Source: Actinomycetes bacterium (lineage in GTDB: Bacteria; Actinomycetota; Actinomycetes; Mycobacteriales; Mycobacteriaceae). Taken from it: a stretch of DNA of 56,966 nt. Shown piece after piece: positions 42,468 through 50,688 of this stretch. The stretch is taken from positions 1-56,966 of the forward strand of contig JAEXZY010000046.1 of the NCBI GenBank assembly GCA_023404955.1, given 5' to 3'. The notes under the pieces are model-generated. The model worked only from the letters and a program-made list of their open reading frames with translations, ran no database searches and had not been told where the DNA came from. Both the position numbers and the translations under genes were made by a program. Numbering within the stretch: position 1 is the stretch's first letter; each line of letters opens with the position of its first letter.

Positions 42468-43582
42468 GTCACGGGTCGCAGTCATCCGCCATTCCGGTAT
42501 GCCCGGATGACATCACCCCCAGGTGGTTGACCGACGTGCTGGAGCCTGCGAGTCCCGGAGTGTCGATCGATTCCGTCACCGTGACCCCCGTGGGAACCGG
42601 GCAGACCGGTGCGACCTATCGCGTCGCCGTGAGCTATGCCCAGAGAAGCGGCTCGCTGCCTGAGAGCTTCGTGGTCAAGCTGCCCTCGCAGGACCCCGAG
42701 GTGCGACAGCGGGTGGCGCTCAGTTACCGGTGCGAGCATGCGTTCTACACCGAGGTCGTTGCGACCGTGGCAGTGCCGACGCCGCACTGCTATCACGTCG
42801 ACATCGAGAATGACGGAGCGGACTTCGTCATGGTGATGGAGGATCTGGCCCCAGCGGTGCAGGGCGACCAGATCAACGGATGCTCTGCAGTCGAGGCGAC
42901 GCTGGCCGTGGAGGCCCTCGCCGGCCTCCACGGTCCTCGTTGGTGCGACCCCGCGTGGCTGGATTTCGGCGGCACGACGATGCCGCGAGCAGATGCCGAG
43001 ATCGCCCGCGGGATGGGTGAGGTGGCTCGGTTCGCCGCGGACACCACGCTGGAGCGCCTCGGGGACCGGATGTCGGAGGCTGACCGTCGGACCATCGATG
43101 AGTCCGTGGCGTCAGTGCCGGCGTGGCTGCTCCTCGAGCCCGAGCGTTTTGCCCTCGTGCATGGTGACTACCGCTTGGACAATCTGTTGTTCGATCCCGG
43201 ACGCAGCCGGGTGACCGTGGTGGACTGGCAGACCCTGACGGTGGGGCTGCCGGCGCGCGACCTGTCGTACTTCGTCGCGACGAGTTTCCCGGCAACCGAA
43301 AGGTCCGGCTTCGAACGGGGTCTCGTCTCGGCCTACCACCGTGCCCTCTGTGGTCACGGTGTCGTCGACTACGACGTCGACCAGTGTTGGGCCGACTATC
43401 GCGTCGGCATGCTCCAGATTCCGCTGCTGACCATGCTCGGTTTCGCGTTTTCGAGCGCAACGGAACGCGGGGACGAGATGGTGCTGGCCATGTTGGCGCG
43501 CGGGTGCGCGGCCATCAGGGAACTGGGCACTCTGGGACAGATAAAGCAGCGATCGCGACGTGATCACGACTCTCAGCGCTGA
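42461..43582 (+). CDS. Phosphotransferase family protein (APH/ecdysteroid-kinase-like)
   Basis: 373 aa. Kinase motifs are SFVVKLPSQDPEVR (Lys), VMVMEDLAP (hinge), LVHGDYRLDNLLF (catalytic loop) and VTVVDWQTLTVGLPARDLSYF (metal-binding Asp). It should phosphorylate a small hydroxylated molecule. The GTG start lies within the second TGGACA palindrome and has no Shine-Dalgarno, which fits a leaderless transcript. Its 3' end overlaps the convergent RpiR gene by 10 nt. Confidence 0.92.
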   Translation: MSSHGSQSSAIPVCPDDITPRWLTDVLEPASPGVSIDSVTVTPVGTGQTGATYRVAVSYAQRSGSLPESFVVKLPSQDPEVRQRVALSYRCEHAFYTEVVATVAVPTPHCYHVDIENDGADFVMVMEDLAPAVQGDQINGCSAVEATLAVEALAGLHGPRWCDPAWLDFGGTTMPRADAEIARGMGEVARFAADTTLERLGDRMSEADRRTIDESVASVPAWLLLEPERFALVHGDYRLDNLLFDPGRSRVTVVDWQTLTVGLPARDLSYFVATSFPATERSGFERGLVSAYHRALCGHGVVDYDVDQCWADYRVGMLQIPLLTMLGFAFSSATERGDEMVLAMLARGCAAIRELGTLGQIKQRSRRDHDSQR

Positions 43583-44439
43583 TCCAGCACCTCCCCACGC
43601 CGCCGCTCCTCCCACAGTGCCATCCGGGTTCTCGCGGGCTCGCCGATCGCATCCATCACCAACGGGATCAACAGCTCCGTGAGCAGGAAGCCCGCGGACA
43701 TGCTCTGGTACACCGTGCCGACCGTGCTCGACGCCGCCAGGACGACTTCGGCGTCCGGCGCCACGGGGCAGGCCATGTCGTCGGTGATGAGCAACAGCGT
43801 GGCTCCGGCGCGGTGGACGTCGGCGGCGAGTTCGGCGGCGCTGCGGTGATACCGGTGATAGTCGAACAGCACCACCACGTCTCGCCTGCTGAGGTCCATC
43901 ATGGTGCCAAGGTCGGCGCCCTTCGGATCCGAGAGCAGGCGCACACCCGGCCGCAACTGTTCGAGGTGGGCGGCGAGGTAGACAGCCAGCAGGTGGGAGA
44001 ACCGGCCACCGTGTAGATGTAGTGGCCGGCTGACATCGGCCATCAACGCCACCGCGGTCTGTAGCATCGCCTCCGGCAATTGCGCCAAAGTCTGTTCGGC
44101 GCGGTCGTTCTGGGTGCGTGCCTGATGCAGGAGCCGCTCGAGGTGGCTACCCGCCGGCGGGGCGTCGACCAGCCGGGTCAGCGGACCGCTCGACTGCTGG
44201 GTCAGTTCGGCGCGCAGCGCCACCTGCAGACCGGCGAACCCGTCGTATCCCAGCGACTGTGCGAACCGCAGGACGGTCGGCGGACTCACCTCGGCCCGTT
44301 CGGCGAGCCGGGCGGCGCTGCTCAAGCCTGCGCTGGGATAGTCGGCCAGCAGTGCCCTGCCCACCCGCCGTTCCGCGCGACTGAGCCCGGCCAGCGCGGC
44401 ACTGGTCCTCGCCGCCACCGACTCGCTGTGTTCGGTCAT
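43573..44439 (-). CDS. MurR/RpiR family transcriptional regulator
   Basis: 288 aa. N-terminal HTH_6 domain (LSRAERRVGRALLADYPSAGLSSAARLAERAEVSPPTVLRFAQSLGYDGFAGLQVAL) and a C-terminal SIS domain (about 130-260: RPLHLHGGRFSHLLAVYLAAHLEQL, VVVLFDYHRYHRSAAELAADV, TLLLITDDMACP). SIS domains bind phosphorylated ligands, which would suit control by the product of a nearby kinase. ATG 44439 lies 5 nt after the stop of the amidotransferase gene, with which it forms an operon. Confidence 0.93.
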   Translation of the reverse strand: MTEHSESVAARTSAALAGLSRAERRVGRALLADYPSAGLSSAARLAERAEVSPPTVLRFAQSLGYDGFAGLQVALRAELTQQSSGPLTRLVDAPPAGSHLERLLHQARTQNDRAEQTLAQLPEAMLQTAVALMADVSRPLHLHGGRFSHLLAVYLAAHLEQLRPGVRLLSDPKGADLGTMMDLSRRDVVVLFDYHRYHRSAAELAADVHRAGATLLLITDDMACPVAPDAEVVLAASSTVGTVYQSMSAGFLLTELLIPLVMDAIGEPARTRMALWEERRRGEVLDQR

Positions 44440-44444
44440 GGGGG

Positions 44445-45239
44445 TCAATCTGCCATGATCGGCCGGATCGTCATCGATAGATCGGCGAGCACGACCTCTG
44501 CCACGCTCTCGGGCGGCAACGGCTGCCAGTCGAGGTCGCCGAACCCGGTGGAACCGATCACCACGGTCCCGTCGTCGAAGCGGGCGGACCGCAGCGAGAA
44601 GTAATCCTCGAGGTGTTCGGCGGGGAGATCGGTCGCGCTGATCTCGTCGATGTCCTCGTCCAGCAACACACTTCGAGCGTGCGCGTGCACGGCGATGAGC
44701 CGGCCTTCGCCCAGCACCAAGGCGTTGAGGCTGGCGTCCGCGTAGATGCCGCGCAGTTGCGCCACAGCGCGCCGGACCGCCTCGGCGAGGTCGGGAGCCG
44801 TCGCGCGATGCTGGCGGATCAGCGCGAAGTAGCGCTCGCTGTCGGTGGTCCCTCGCAGCGTGCTCACCACAGCCGGATCGAGCAACCCGTCGAGCGGGGC
44901 CATCGGCTTGATGGAACCGTTGTGGGCCATCGCCAGCCCGTCGGCGCCGAACGGATGAGAGTTCTCCGGTCGGACCGCCAACCCGTTGGTCGCCCAGCGC
45001 AGGTGCACCACCGATGCGCGCGCCGCTTCTTTGACCGCCGTCCCGAAGCGAGGATCGCCGATCGCGCTGTCGGGTGAGACCTCAACGCGCGGAACGTTTT
45101 CGGGCTCGGACACCGACGCCACTCCCCAGCCGTCGCCGTGGATCTTGGTCAGCGCCAGAAAATCGGTGAGCACCGCATCGCCCACCGTGTCGGCCACCGA
45201 CGTCGGTTCAGCCGAGGCGACACCCAGCAGCCGGCACAT
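44445..45239 (-). CDS. Class II glutamine amidotransferase (YafJ/EgtC-like)
   Basis: 264 aa. Starts MCRLLG, so Cys2 becomes the N-terminal nucleophile. RWATNG, NSHPFG and AHNGSI are the Ntn-amidohydrolase glutamine site. There is no partner synthase domain, so it probably hydrolyses a gamma-glutamyl amide on its own, as EgtC does in ergothioneine synthesis. Divergent from a gamma-glutamyl ligase-like gene, which supports a role in removing glutamyl groups; this is inference. ATG 45239 is required for Cys2. Confidence 0.92.
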   Translation of the reverse strand: MCRLLGVASAEPTSVADTVGDAVLTDFLALTKIHGDGWGVASVSEPENVPRVEVSPDSAIGDPRFGTAVKEAARASVVHLRWATNGLAVRPENSHPFGADGLAMAHNGSIKPMAPLDGLLDPAVVSTLRGTTDSERYFALIRQHRATAPDLAEAVRRAVAQLRGIYADASLNALVLGEGRLIAVHAHARSVLLDEDIDEISATDLPAEHLEDYFSLRSARFDDGTVVIGSTGFGDLDWQPLPPESVAEVVLADLSMTIRPIMAD

Positions 45240-45272
45240 CCGCATCCCCGTTCGTCGAATCTAATGAATCGA

Positions 45273-45312
45273 TCATAAACAGACAAAGTTAAAGACTCTG
45301 AAACATTTATGA
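45273..45312. promoter_or_regulatory. Inverted repeat TCATAAA...TTTATGA in divergent promoter region
   Basis: TCATAAA (45273-45279) and TTTATGA (45306-45312) are exact inverted copies whose centres are 33 bp apart, about three helical turns, in an unusually AT-rich patch between the amidotransferase and GS-like genes. A good candidate binding site for the RpiR regulator encoded next door. Confidence 0.5.
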
Positions 45313-45362
45313 CATAGCGTGAACTCGACCGCCCGCCGAGAAGCTCGAGGAGTTCACTGCCC

Positions 45363-46700
45363 ATGGGGGATCCCGACGTGCCCGCCGCCGACATCCGGCG
45401 TGAGGAGGGCATCGAGGAAGAGATTGCCATCGTCGCGGGTTCGGTGACGGACCTCGCGGGGGTGACCAGAGCCAAGTACGTGCCCGCATCGCGGCTGGGA
45501 GCGTTCACCAGCTCCGGAATGGGGGTGTCCCCGTCGTGGAGTGTGTTCTGTGTGGACAGCGGCATCGCGTTCACGCCCACGATCGGGGTGGCCGGTGACC
45601 TGCGTATCCGCATCGATGCGAACGACCTCCGTGTCGTCGAACGCGGGGTGGGTTGGGCGCCCGGCGTGCTGACCGACCAGCACGGGGAGCCCGCTCCGCT
45701 GTGCACCCGCACCCGGCTCGCGCTGGCCGAAGCCGCGGCTGCCGACCGTGGCCTGCAGGTGCGCATGGGCGCGGAGCTGGAATGCACGATGCTCGCCGCC
45801 GATGCCGGCCCCGCGACGACGGAGCCGTGGTCGCCGTACGGGATCCGGACCTCGCTGGACCGGTCGGGTTTCCTCGTCGATCTCGCCACGAGCGCGCAGC
45901 GCGCCGGGCTGTCGGTCGAGCAGCTGCACACCGAGTACGGACACGACCAGCTCGAGATGTCGTTGGCTCCAGACACTCCGGTGGCCGCAGCCGATGCGGT
46001 CATCCTGGCGCGGATCGTGCTGAGCCGGGTCGCTGCCCGACACGGCCTGCGTATCTCGTTCTCGCCGGTGCCTTTCGACGGCGCCGCGGGCAACGGCGCG
46101 CATCTGCACCTATCCCTGGCCGACGCGGAGGGGCCGCTGCTGTCCGGCGGCGAGGGTCCCCACGGATTGCGCTCGGCCGGCGGGCACGCCATCGCCGGTG
46201 TGCTCGACACGCTGCCCGACCTGATCGGCGTCTACGCCGGCTCTGTCGTCTCCCCTCTGCGGCTCAAGCCCGGCAACTGGGCCGGCGCCACCGCCTGCTG
46301 GGGACTGGAGAACCGGGAAGCGGCAGTGCGGTTCGTCGCGGCGACCCCGGGAAATCCGCACGGCTCCAACATGGAGCTCAAGCTCATCGACCCGAGCGCG
46401 AACCCCTACCTCGCCGCCGCGGCCTTCCTGGGCAGCGCGCTGCGCGGGATCGACCGTGCCCTGGAACTGCCGGAAGAGATTCCGGAGAACCCGGCCGAGT
46501 CGACCATCCAGACCCGCCCGCTGCCCCTCGCCCAGTGCGACGCGCTCGACGCCATGGAGAGTTCGCAGGTCGCAGCCGAGCTGCTGACCAGCGACGTCGT
46601 GGATGCCCTGCTGGCCGTGCGGCGGTACGAGCAGAAGACCTACGGCGACCAGCCGCCCGCACAGATCTGCGACGCCGTCCGGCTCGCGTGGACCTGCTGA
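45363..46700 (+). CDS. Glutamine synthetase family protein, probable gamma-glutamyl-amine ligase
   Basis: 445 aa, GS-I-like fold. Metal and substrate motifs are GAELE (Glu138, Glu140), HDQLEMSL, NGAHLHLSL and RLKPGNWAGATACWGLENREAAVRF. The adenylylation loop of true GlnA is missing, and neighbours are amine-catabolic, as with PuuA, GlnA3 and FluG. It probably ligates glutamate to an amine using ATP. ATG has GAGGAG about 10 nt upstream. First gene of a five-gene operon. Confidence 0.93.
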   Translation: MGDPDVPAADIRREEGIEEEIAIVAGSVTDLAGVTRAKYVPASRLGAFTSSGMGVSPSWSVFCVDSGIAFTPTIGVAGDLRIRIDANDLRVVERGVGWAPGVLTDQHGEPAPLCTRTRLALAEAAAADRGLQVRMGAELECTMLAADAGPATTEPWSPYGIRTSLDRSGFLVDLATSAQRAGLSVEQLHTEYGHDQLEMSLAPDTPVAAADAVILARIVLSRVAARHGLRISFSPVPFDGAAGNGAHLHLSLADAEGPLLSGGEGPHGLRSAGGHAIAGVLDTLPDLIGVYAGSVVSPLRLKPGNWAGATACWGLENREAAVRFVAATPGNPHGSNMELKLIDPSANPYLAAAAFLGSALRGIDRALELPEEIPENPAESTIQTRPLPLAQCDALDAMESSQVAAELLTSDVVDALLAVRRYEQKTYGDQPPAQICDAVRLAWTC

Positions 46701-46716
46701 GATGAAGGAGACACCC

Positions 46717-48222
46717 GTGACCGCAGGACCATCGGATGCACCCGATCAGATCCCGCACCGCCGGCTCCCGTTCTGGGTCGCGCTCGCGCTGTCGGTCGCG
46801 CTGGTCGGCCCGACACTGGCGATGTCGGGCAACGGCCAGGGACTGATCGGCACCGTCGGCAAATCGATCCCGCTGGTGTTCCTCATCGGCCTGGTCGGTG
46901 TGTCGCTGGTCGGCTACAGCTTCGTGCGCTTGACGCGCCACCTCAATCACGCCGGCTCGGCCTACGGATTGGTGGGCGGCACCATCGGGCCGCGTGCAGG
47001 GTTCTTCTCCGGGTTCGCCATGCTCGGTGCCTATTGGGGCTTCTCCATCGGGACGCTCGCCCTCACCGCGGCGTTCGTGAACTCCTTCATCGCCGCGCTG
47101 CAACCCGGCGCCGACGATCCCTACCAGGTCCCCTGGCTCGTGATCGTCGTGATCGGGGCGGTGATCTCGTTCCTGTTGTCGGGCAGAGACATTCAGCTCC
47201 TCGCCAAGATCCTTCTCGCGATTGAGGGCATCGGCATCCTGGCGATGGTCGTGCTCGTGGTGGCCATCTTCGCCCAGGGCGGTGCCCCCACCACGGGGAT
47301 CGACTTCTCGGTGTTCTCCTTCTCCGGTGGTGACGTTTCCGGCTCGGCGGTGCTCGCCGGGGTGGTGGCCGCATTCCTGTCCTGGGCGGGATTCGAGGCG
47401 TGCGCCTCGATGGGCGAAGAGACCGACGACCCGAAGCGCAACATCCCCCGCGCACTGGCCGGCACGCTGATCCTCACCGGTGTGCTCTTCGTCGTGGTCA
47501 TGTTCGCCCAGGTCGTCGGATTCGGCACCGACGCAGCAGGTCTGGAAGCATTCCAGAGCTCCGGCAACACCCTCGGTGACCTTGGCGGCACCTACATCGG
47601 CCAGTGGTTCAGCCTCGTCATCATCTTCACCGCGATCGTCTCCGCGTTCGGCTGCCACCTCGCCACATCGGCGACCTCGGGCCGGATGCTGTACGCGTTC
47701 GGCCGCGACGGATTCGGACCGAAAGCGTTGGCGCACATCCACGCCGACACCGGGGGCCCACGCCGCGCCACGTGGCTCGTCGTCGTCGTCGCCCTCGTCG
47801 TCGACCTGATCTGCGGGGCCACCGGCTGGCCCGACATGGGCACGGGAAACGACGCGATCGACGCCTACTTCCTGTTCGCCGTCGCCGGCTCCGTGTGCCT
47901 GATGGTGTGCTACCTGCTCGTCGAACTCGCGGCCGCCTACTTCATCGGGGCGCCGAAATTCATGCGCGTGCACAACGGCGCGGGCAAGATCGCCGGCTTG
48001 GTCCTGCCCCTGCTCGGCGCGGTGGTCATCGTCACCGTGCTCTGGTTCAACGTCAAAGACGCCGAGAGCTGGTCGGCGGCACCGATGCTCGGCCTGTACT
48101 GGTGTGCACTCGGTCTGATCATCGCGGTCGCCTTGTCGGGAATCGCGAAGCGGGTCGGTGAATCGCTGGCACTCGAGCTCGACATGGCACCGCGGACCGC
48201 TGACCCGACCCGATCGGCATGA
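46717..48222 (+). CDS. APC superfamily amine/amino acid permease
   Basis: 501 aa with about 12 transmembrane helices. Signature MGEETDDPKRNIPRALAGTLI and the N-terminal TM1 pair are those of the APC family. Likely imports the substrate of the operon. GTG 46717 is chosen for AAGGAG 6 nt upstream; ATG 46702 lacks a ribosome site. It overlaps the aminotransferase gene by ATGA. Confidence 0.93.
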   Translation: MTAGPSDAPDQIPHRRLPFWVALALSVALVGPTLAMSGNGQGLIGTVGKSIPLVFLIGLVGVSLVGYSFVRLTRHLNHAGSAYGLVGGTIGPRAGFFSGFAMLGAYWGFSIGTLALTAAFVNSFIAALQPGADDPYQVPWLVIVVIGAVISFLLSGRDIQLLAKILLAIEGIGILAMVVLVVAIFAQGGAPTTGIDFSVFSFSGGDVSGSAVLAGVVAAFLSWAGFEACASMGEETDDPKRNIPRALAGTLILTGVLFVVVMFAQVVGFGTDAAGLEAFQSSGNTLGDLGGTYIGQWFSLVIIFTAIVSAFGCHLATSATSGRMLYAFGRDGFGPKALAHIHADTGGPRRATWLVVVVALVVDLICGATGWPDMGTGNDAIDAYFLFAVAGSVCLMVCYLLVELAAAYFIGAPKFMRVHNGAGKIAGLVLPLLGAVVIVTVLWFNVKDAESWSAAPMLGLYWCALGLIIAVALSGIAKRVGESLALELDMAPRTADPTRSA

Positions 48223-49526
48223 GCACGCTCTACGCCCGCGACGAGGCCGTCATCGCCGGCATCGAGAAGCTGCGCTTCTTCCCGTTGGAGGTGCAGTCCG
48301 GGCACGGTTGCACGCTGACGACCCCCGACGGTCGCGAACTGCTGGACCTGTCGGCGACGTGGACGGCGTCCGGGCTGGGGCACGGCCACCCGGCGATCGC
48401 CGACGCGGTCAGCCGCGCCATCCGCACGGCACCGGGATCGGGCGGGCTCTCGGCTGTGCACCCCGATTCGGTGGGGCTGGCCGAAGACCTGCTCGCGCTG
48501 GTCCCCGGTGACGGTGAGCGGCGCGTGTATCTCGGCCACGCCGGGTCCGATGCCAACGATGTCGCGCTGCGGGCCTGCCGACACGCCAGCGGGCGGCCCA
48601 CCGTGGTGGCGTTCGAACACAGCTATCACGGCGGCGTCGGTGTCGCGATGGGCGTGTCCGGTGTGCACGTCGACGCGGGCGTACCCGCCGATCCAGAGGC
48701 GGTGTTCCTGCCCTACCCCAACCCGTTCCGGCCCGGACCGGACGGTGTGGCCGCCGATGTGGCGCATTGCCTTTCGCTGGCCGAGCGACACCTCGCCGGC
48801 GGACGGGTGGCCTGCCTGATCGTCGAACCCATCCTGTCCGACGGCGGCCTCGTGGTACCGCCGGACGGGTTCCTCGCCCGCCTGCACGAGCTGTGCCGAC
48901 GCCACGACGTCCCGATGATCTGCGACGAGGTGAAGATGGGTCTGGGCAGGCCCGGCACCCTGCACGCGTTCGACCATGACGGCGTGGTGCCCGACATCGT
49001 CACCTTCGGCAAGGTGCTTGGCGGCGGCCTGCCGCTGTCCGCTGCGGTCGGACCCGCCGCGATCCTCGACAATCCCCCGGCGGCCGCGTTGCTCACCACC
49101 GCGGGCAACCCGGTGTGCACCGCCGCTGGACGGGCCGTGCTCAAGACGTTGGTGAGCGAAGGGCTGATCGAGAACGCCGCGACGGTGGGCGCGGTACTCG
49201 CCGATGCATTGCGAGCTCTCAGTGGAACTGAGGCCGGTGACCGTATCGGTGAGGTACGGGGGCGCGGGCTGGCGATCGGGCTCGAGCTCGTCGACCCCGC
49301 CACCGGGGACCGGGACCCGCGGTTGGCCGCCGCGGTGGTCTACCGTGCGTGGGAGCTGGGTGCGGTCGTGTACTACGTCGGTGGCAACGTCCTCGAGATC
49401 ACCCCGCCGCTCGTGCTGACCGACGCACAGGCAGCCACGGCGGCGGACATCCTCGGGGCAGCCATCGCCGATGCCGCCGCGGGAAAGGTCGACGCCGAGG
49501 AGGTCGCGAAGTATGCCGGATGGTGA
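48219..49526 (+). CDS. Class III aminotransferase
   Basis: 435 aa. DLSATWTASGLGHGHPAIADAV, HAGSDANDVALRACRHASG, HSYHGG, ICDEVKMGLGRPG and the PLP Lys265 (TFGKVLGGGLP) are the omega-transaminase pattern. It should transfer the terminal amino group of an amine or its gamma-glutamyl derivative to an oxoacid. Coupled to the permease upstream, and its end overlaps the amidohydrolase start by 14 nt. Confidence 0.93.
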   Translation: MSTLYARDEAVIAGIEKLRFFPLEVQSGHGCTLTTPDGRELLDLSATWTASGLGHGHPAIADAVSRAIRTAPGSGGLSAVHPDSVGLAEDLLALVPGDGERRVYLGHAGSDANDVALRACRHASGRPTVVAFEHSYHGGVGVAMGVSGVHVDAGVPADPEAVFLPYPNPFRPGPDGVAADVAHCLSLAERHLAGGRVACLIVEPILSDGGLVVPPDGFLARLHELCRRHDVPMICDEVKMGLGRPGTLHAFDHDGVVPDIVTFGKVLGGGLPLSAAVGPAAILDNPPAAALLTTAGNPVCTAAGRAVLKTLVSEGLIENAATVGAVLADALRALSGTEAGDRIGEVRGRGLAIGLELVDPATGDRDPRLAAAVVYRAWELGAVVYYVGGNVLEITPPLVLTDAQAATAADILGAAIADAAAGKVDAEEVAKYAGW

Positions 49527-50688
49527 GCTGCAGGACGTGTTCGACGGGATCGAGGCGTCGGTGCCCGACAGCCTCGCCGAGCATCTGCGCACCGTGCCGC
49601 TGATCGACCATCACGTCCACGGCACGTTCACCGAAGACATCGACCGGGCCACCTTCGAGTTCTCGATCAACGAGGGGTCCAACGACCCGGTGCCCCCGTG
49701 GATGACCAACTTCGATTCACCGCTCGGGCTGTCGATACGACGTTGGTGCGCACCACTTCTCGGCCTGCCCGCACGCGCCGACGGCGAAGACTACTGGAAG
49801 CGTCGGTCTGAGATCGGACCCGACGAGCTCGCGACGACGATGTTGCGCGCCGCGGGTATCTCGCACTGGATCGTCGACACCGGTTTCAAAGGCGACCAGA
49901 TCACCACGCACCGCCGACTGGCCGAGCTCGCGTCAGGACGGTCGTCGGAGATCGTGCGACTCGAGCGCGTTGCCGAGGACCTGCTCGACGGCGGCACCTC
50001 TGCGGAGGACTACCCCGACGCAATGCGGGCGGCGCTCGCCGCAGCGGCTGCTGACCCGATGGTGGTGGGCACCAAGACCATCGTCGCCTACCGCACCGGT
50101 TTCGACATCGACTGGACCCGACCGACCGACGCCGACGTCGTCGACCACGCCCGGGCGCTGGCAGCGCGCCCGGGTTCGGCGCGTATCGACGACCCGGTCC
50201 TGATCTCGTTCGGCGTGCACGAGGCAGCCGCGCACGGTCTGCCGATTCAGGTGCACGTCGGCTTCGGGGACCGCGACCTCGATCTGCACCGGTGTGATCC
50301 GCTGCTACTACTCCCCCTCCTGCGGGCCATGCCCCCGGTGCCGGTCCTGCTGCTGCACTGCTATCCCTTCCACCGCCAAGCCGGTTACCTGGCACAGGCT
50401 TTCGATCACGTGAACTTCGACGTCGGACTCGCGGTCAACTATCTGGGCGCGCGGTCGACCGGGCTGCTGGCCGAGGCTCTCGAGGTCGCCCCTTTCGCCA
50501 AACAGCTGTACTCCTCGGACGCGTTCGGTCCGCCCGAGCTGCACGTGCTGGGCTCGGTGCTGTGGCGGCGCGGTATGGGCCTGGTGCTGGGCGACTGGAT
50601 TCGGTCTGGTGACTGCGCCGAAGCGGACGCGATCCGCATCGTCGACATGATCGGAACGGCGAACGCACAGCGCGTCTATGGGGTCTGA
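49513..50688 (+). CDS. Amidohydrolase, FluG/nodulin-type
   Basis: 391 aa. Metal motif IDHHVHG at residues 31-37, central KTIVAYRTGFDIDW and IQVHVGFGDRDLDLH, and LLLHCYPFHRQAGYLAQAFDHVNFDVGLAVNYLG near the end resemble the N-terminal half of FluG/NodGS fusion proteins, whose C-terminal half is a glutamine synthetase like the one at 45363. The operon therefore looks like a split FluG. ATG 49513 overlaps the preceding gene. Confidence 0.92.
   Translation: MPDGELQDVFDGIEASVPDSLAEHLRTVPLIDHHVHGTFTEDIDRATFEFSINEGSNDPVPPWMTNFDSPLGLSIRRWCAPLLGLPARADGEDYWKRRSEIGPDELATTMLRAAGISHWIVDTGFKGDQITTHRRLAELASGRSSEIVRLERVAEDLLDGGTSAEDYPDAMRAALAAAAADPMVVGTKTIVAYRTGFDIDWTRPTDADVVDHARALAARPGSARIDDPVLISFGVHEAAAHGLPIQVHVGFGDRDLDLHRCDPLLLLPLLRAMPPVPVLLLHCYPFHRQAGYLAQAFDHVNFDVGLAVNYLGARSTGLLAEALEVAPFAKQLYSSDAFGPPELHVLGSVLWRRGMGLVLGDWIRSGDCAEADAIRIVDMIGTANAQRVYGV

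Noticed and set aside
42287..42472. Minus-strand small frame in the intergenic region before the phosphotransferase
   Set aside because: No ribosome site or sensible composition, and it covers the operators and promoter.
46384..49592. Two long minus-strand frames opposite the GS, permease and aminotransferase genes
   Set aside because: Low-complexity His/Asp/Arg/Gly-rich translations, typical of antisense frames in high-GC DNA; the sense genes have full motifs.
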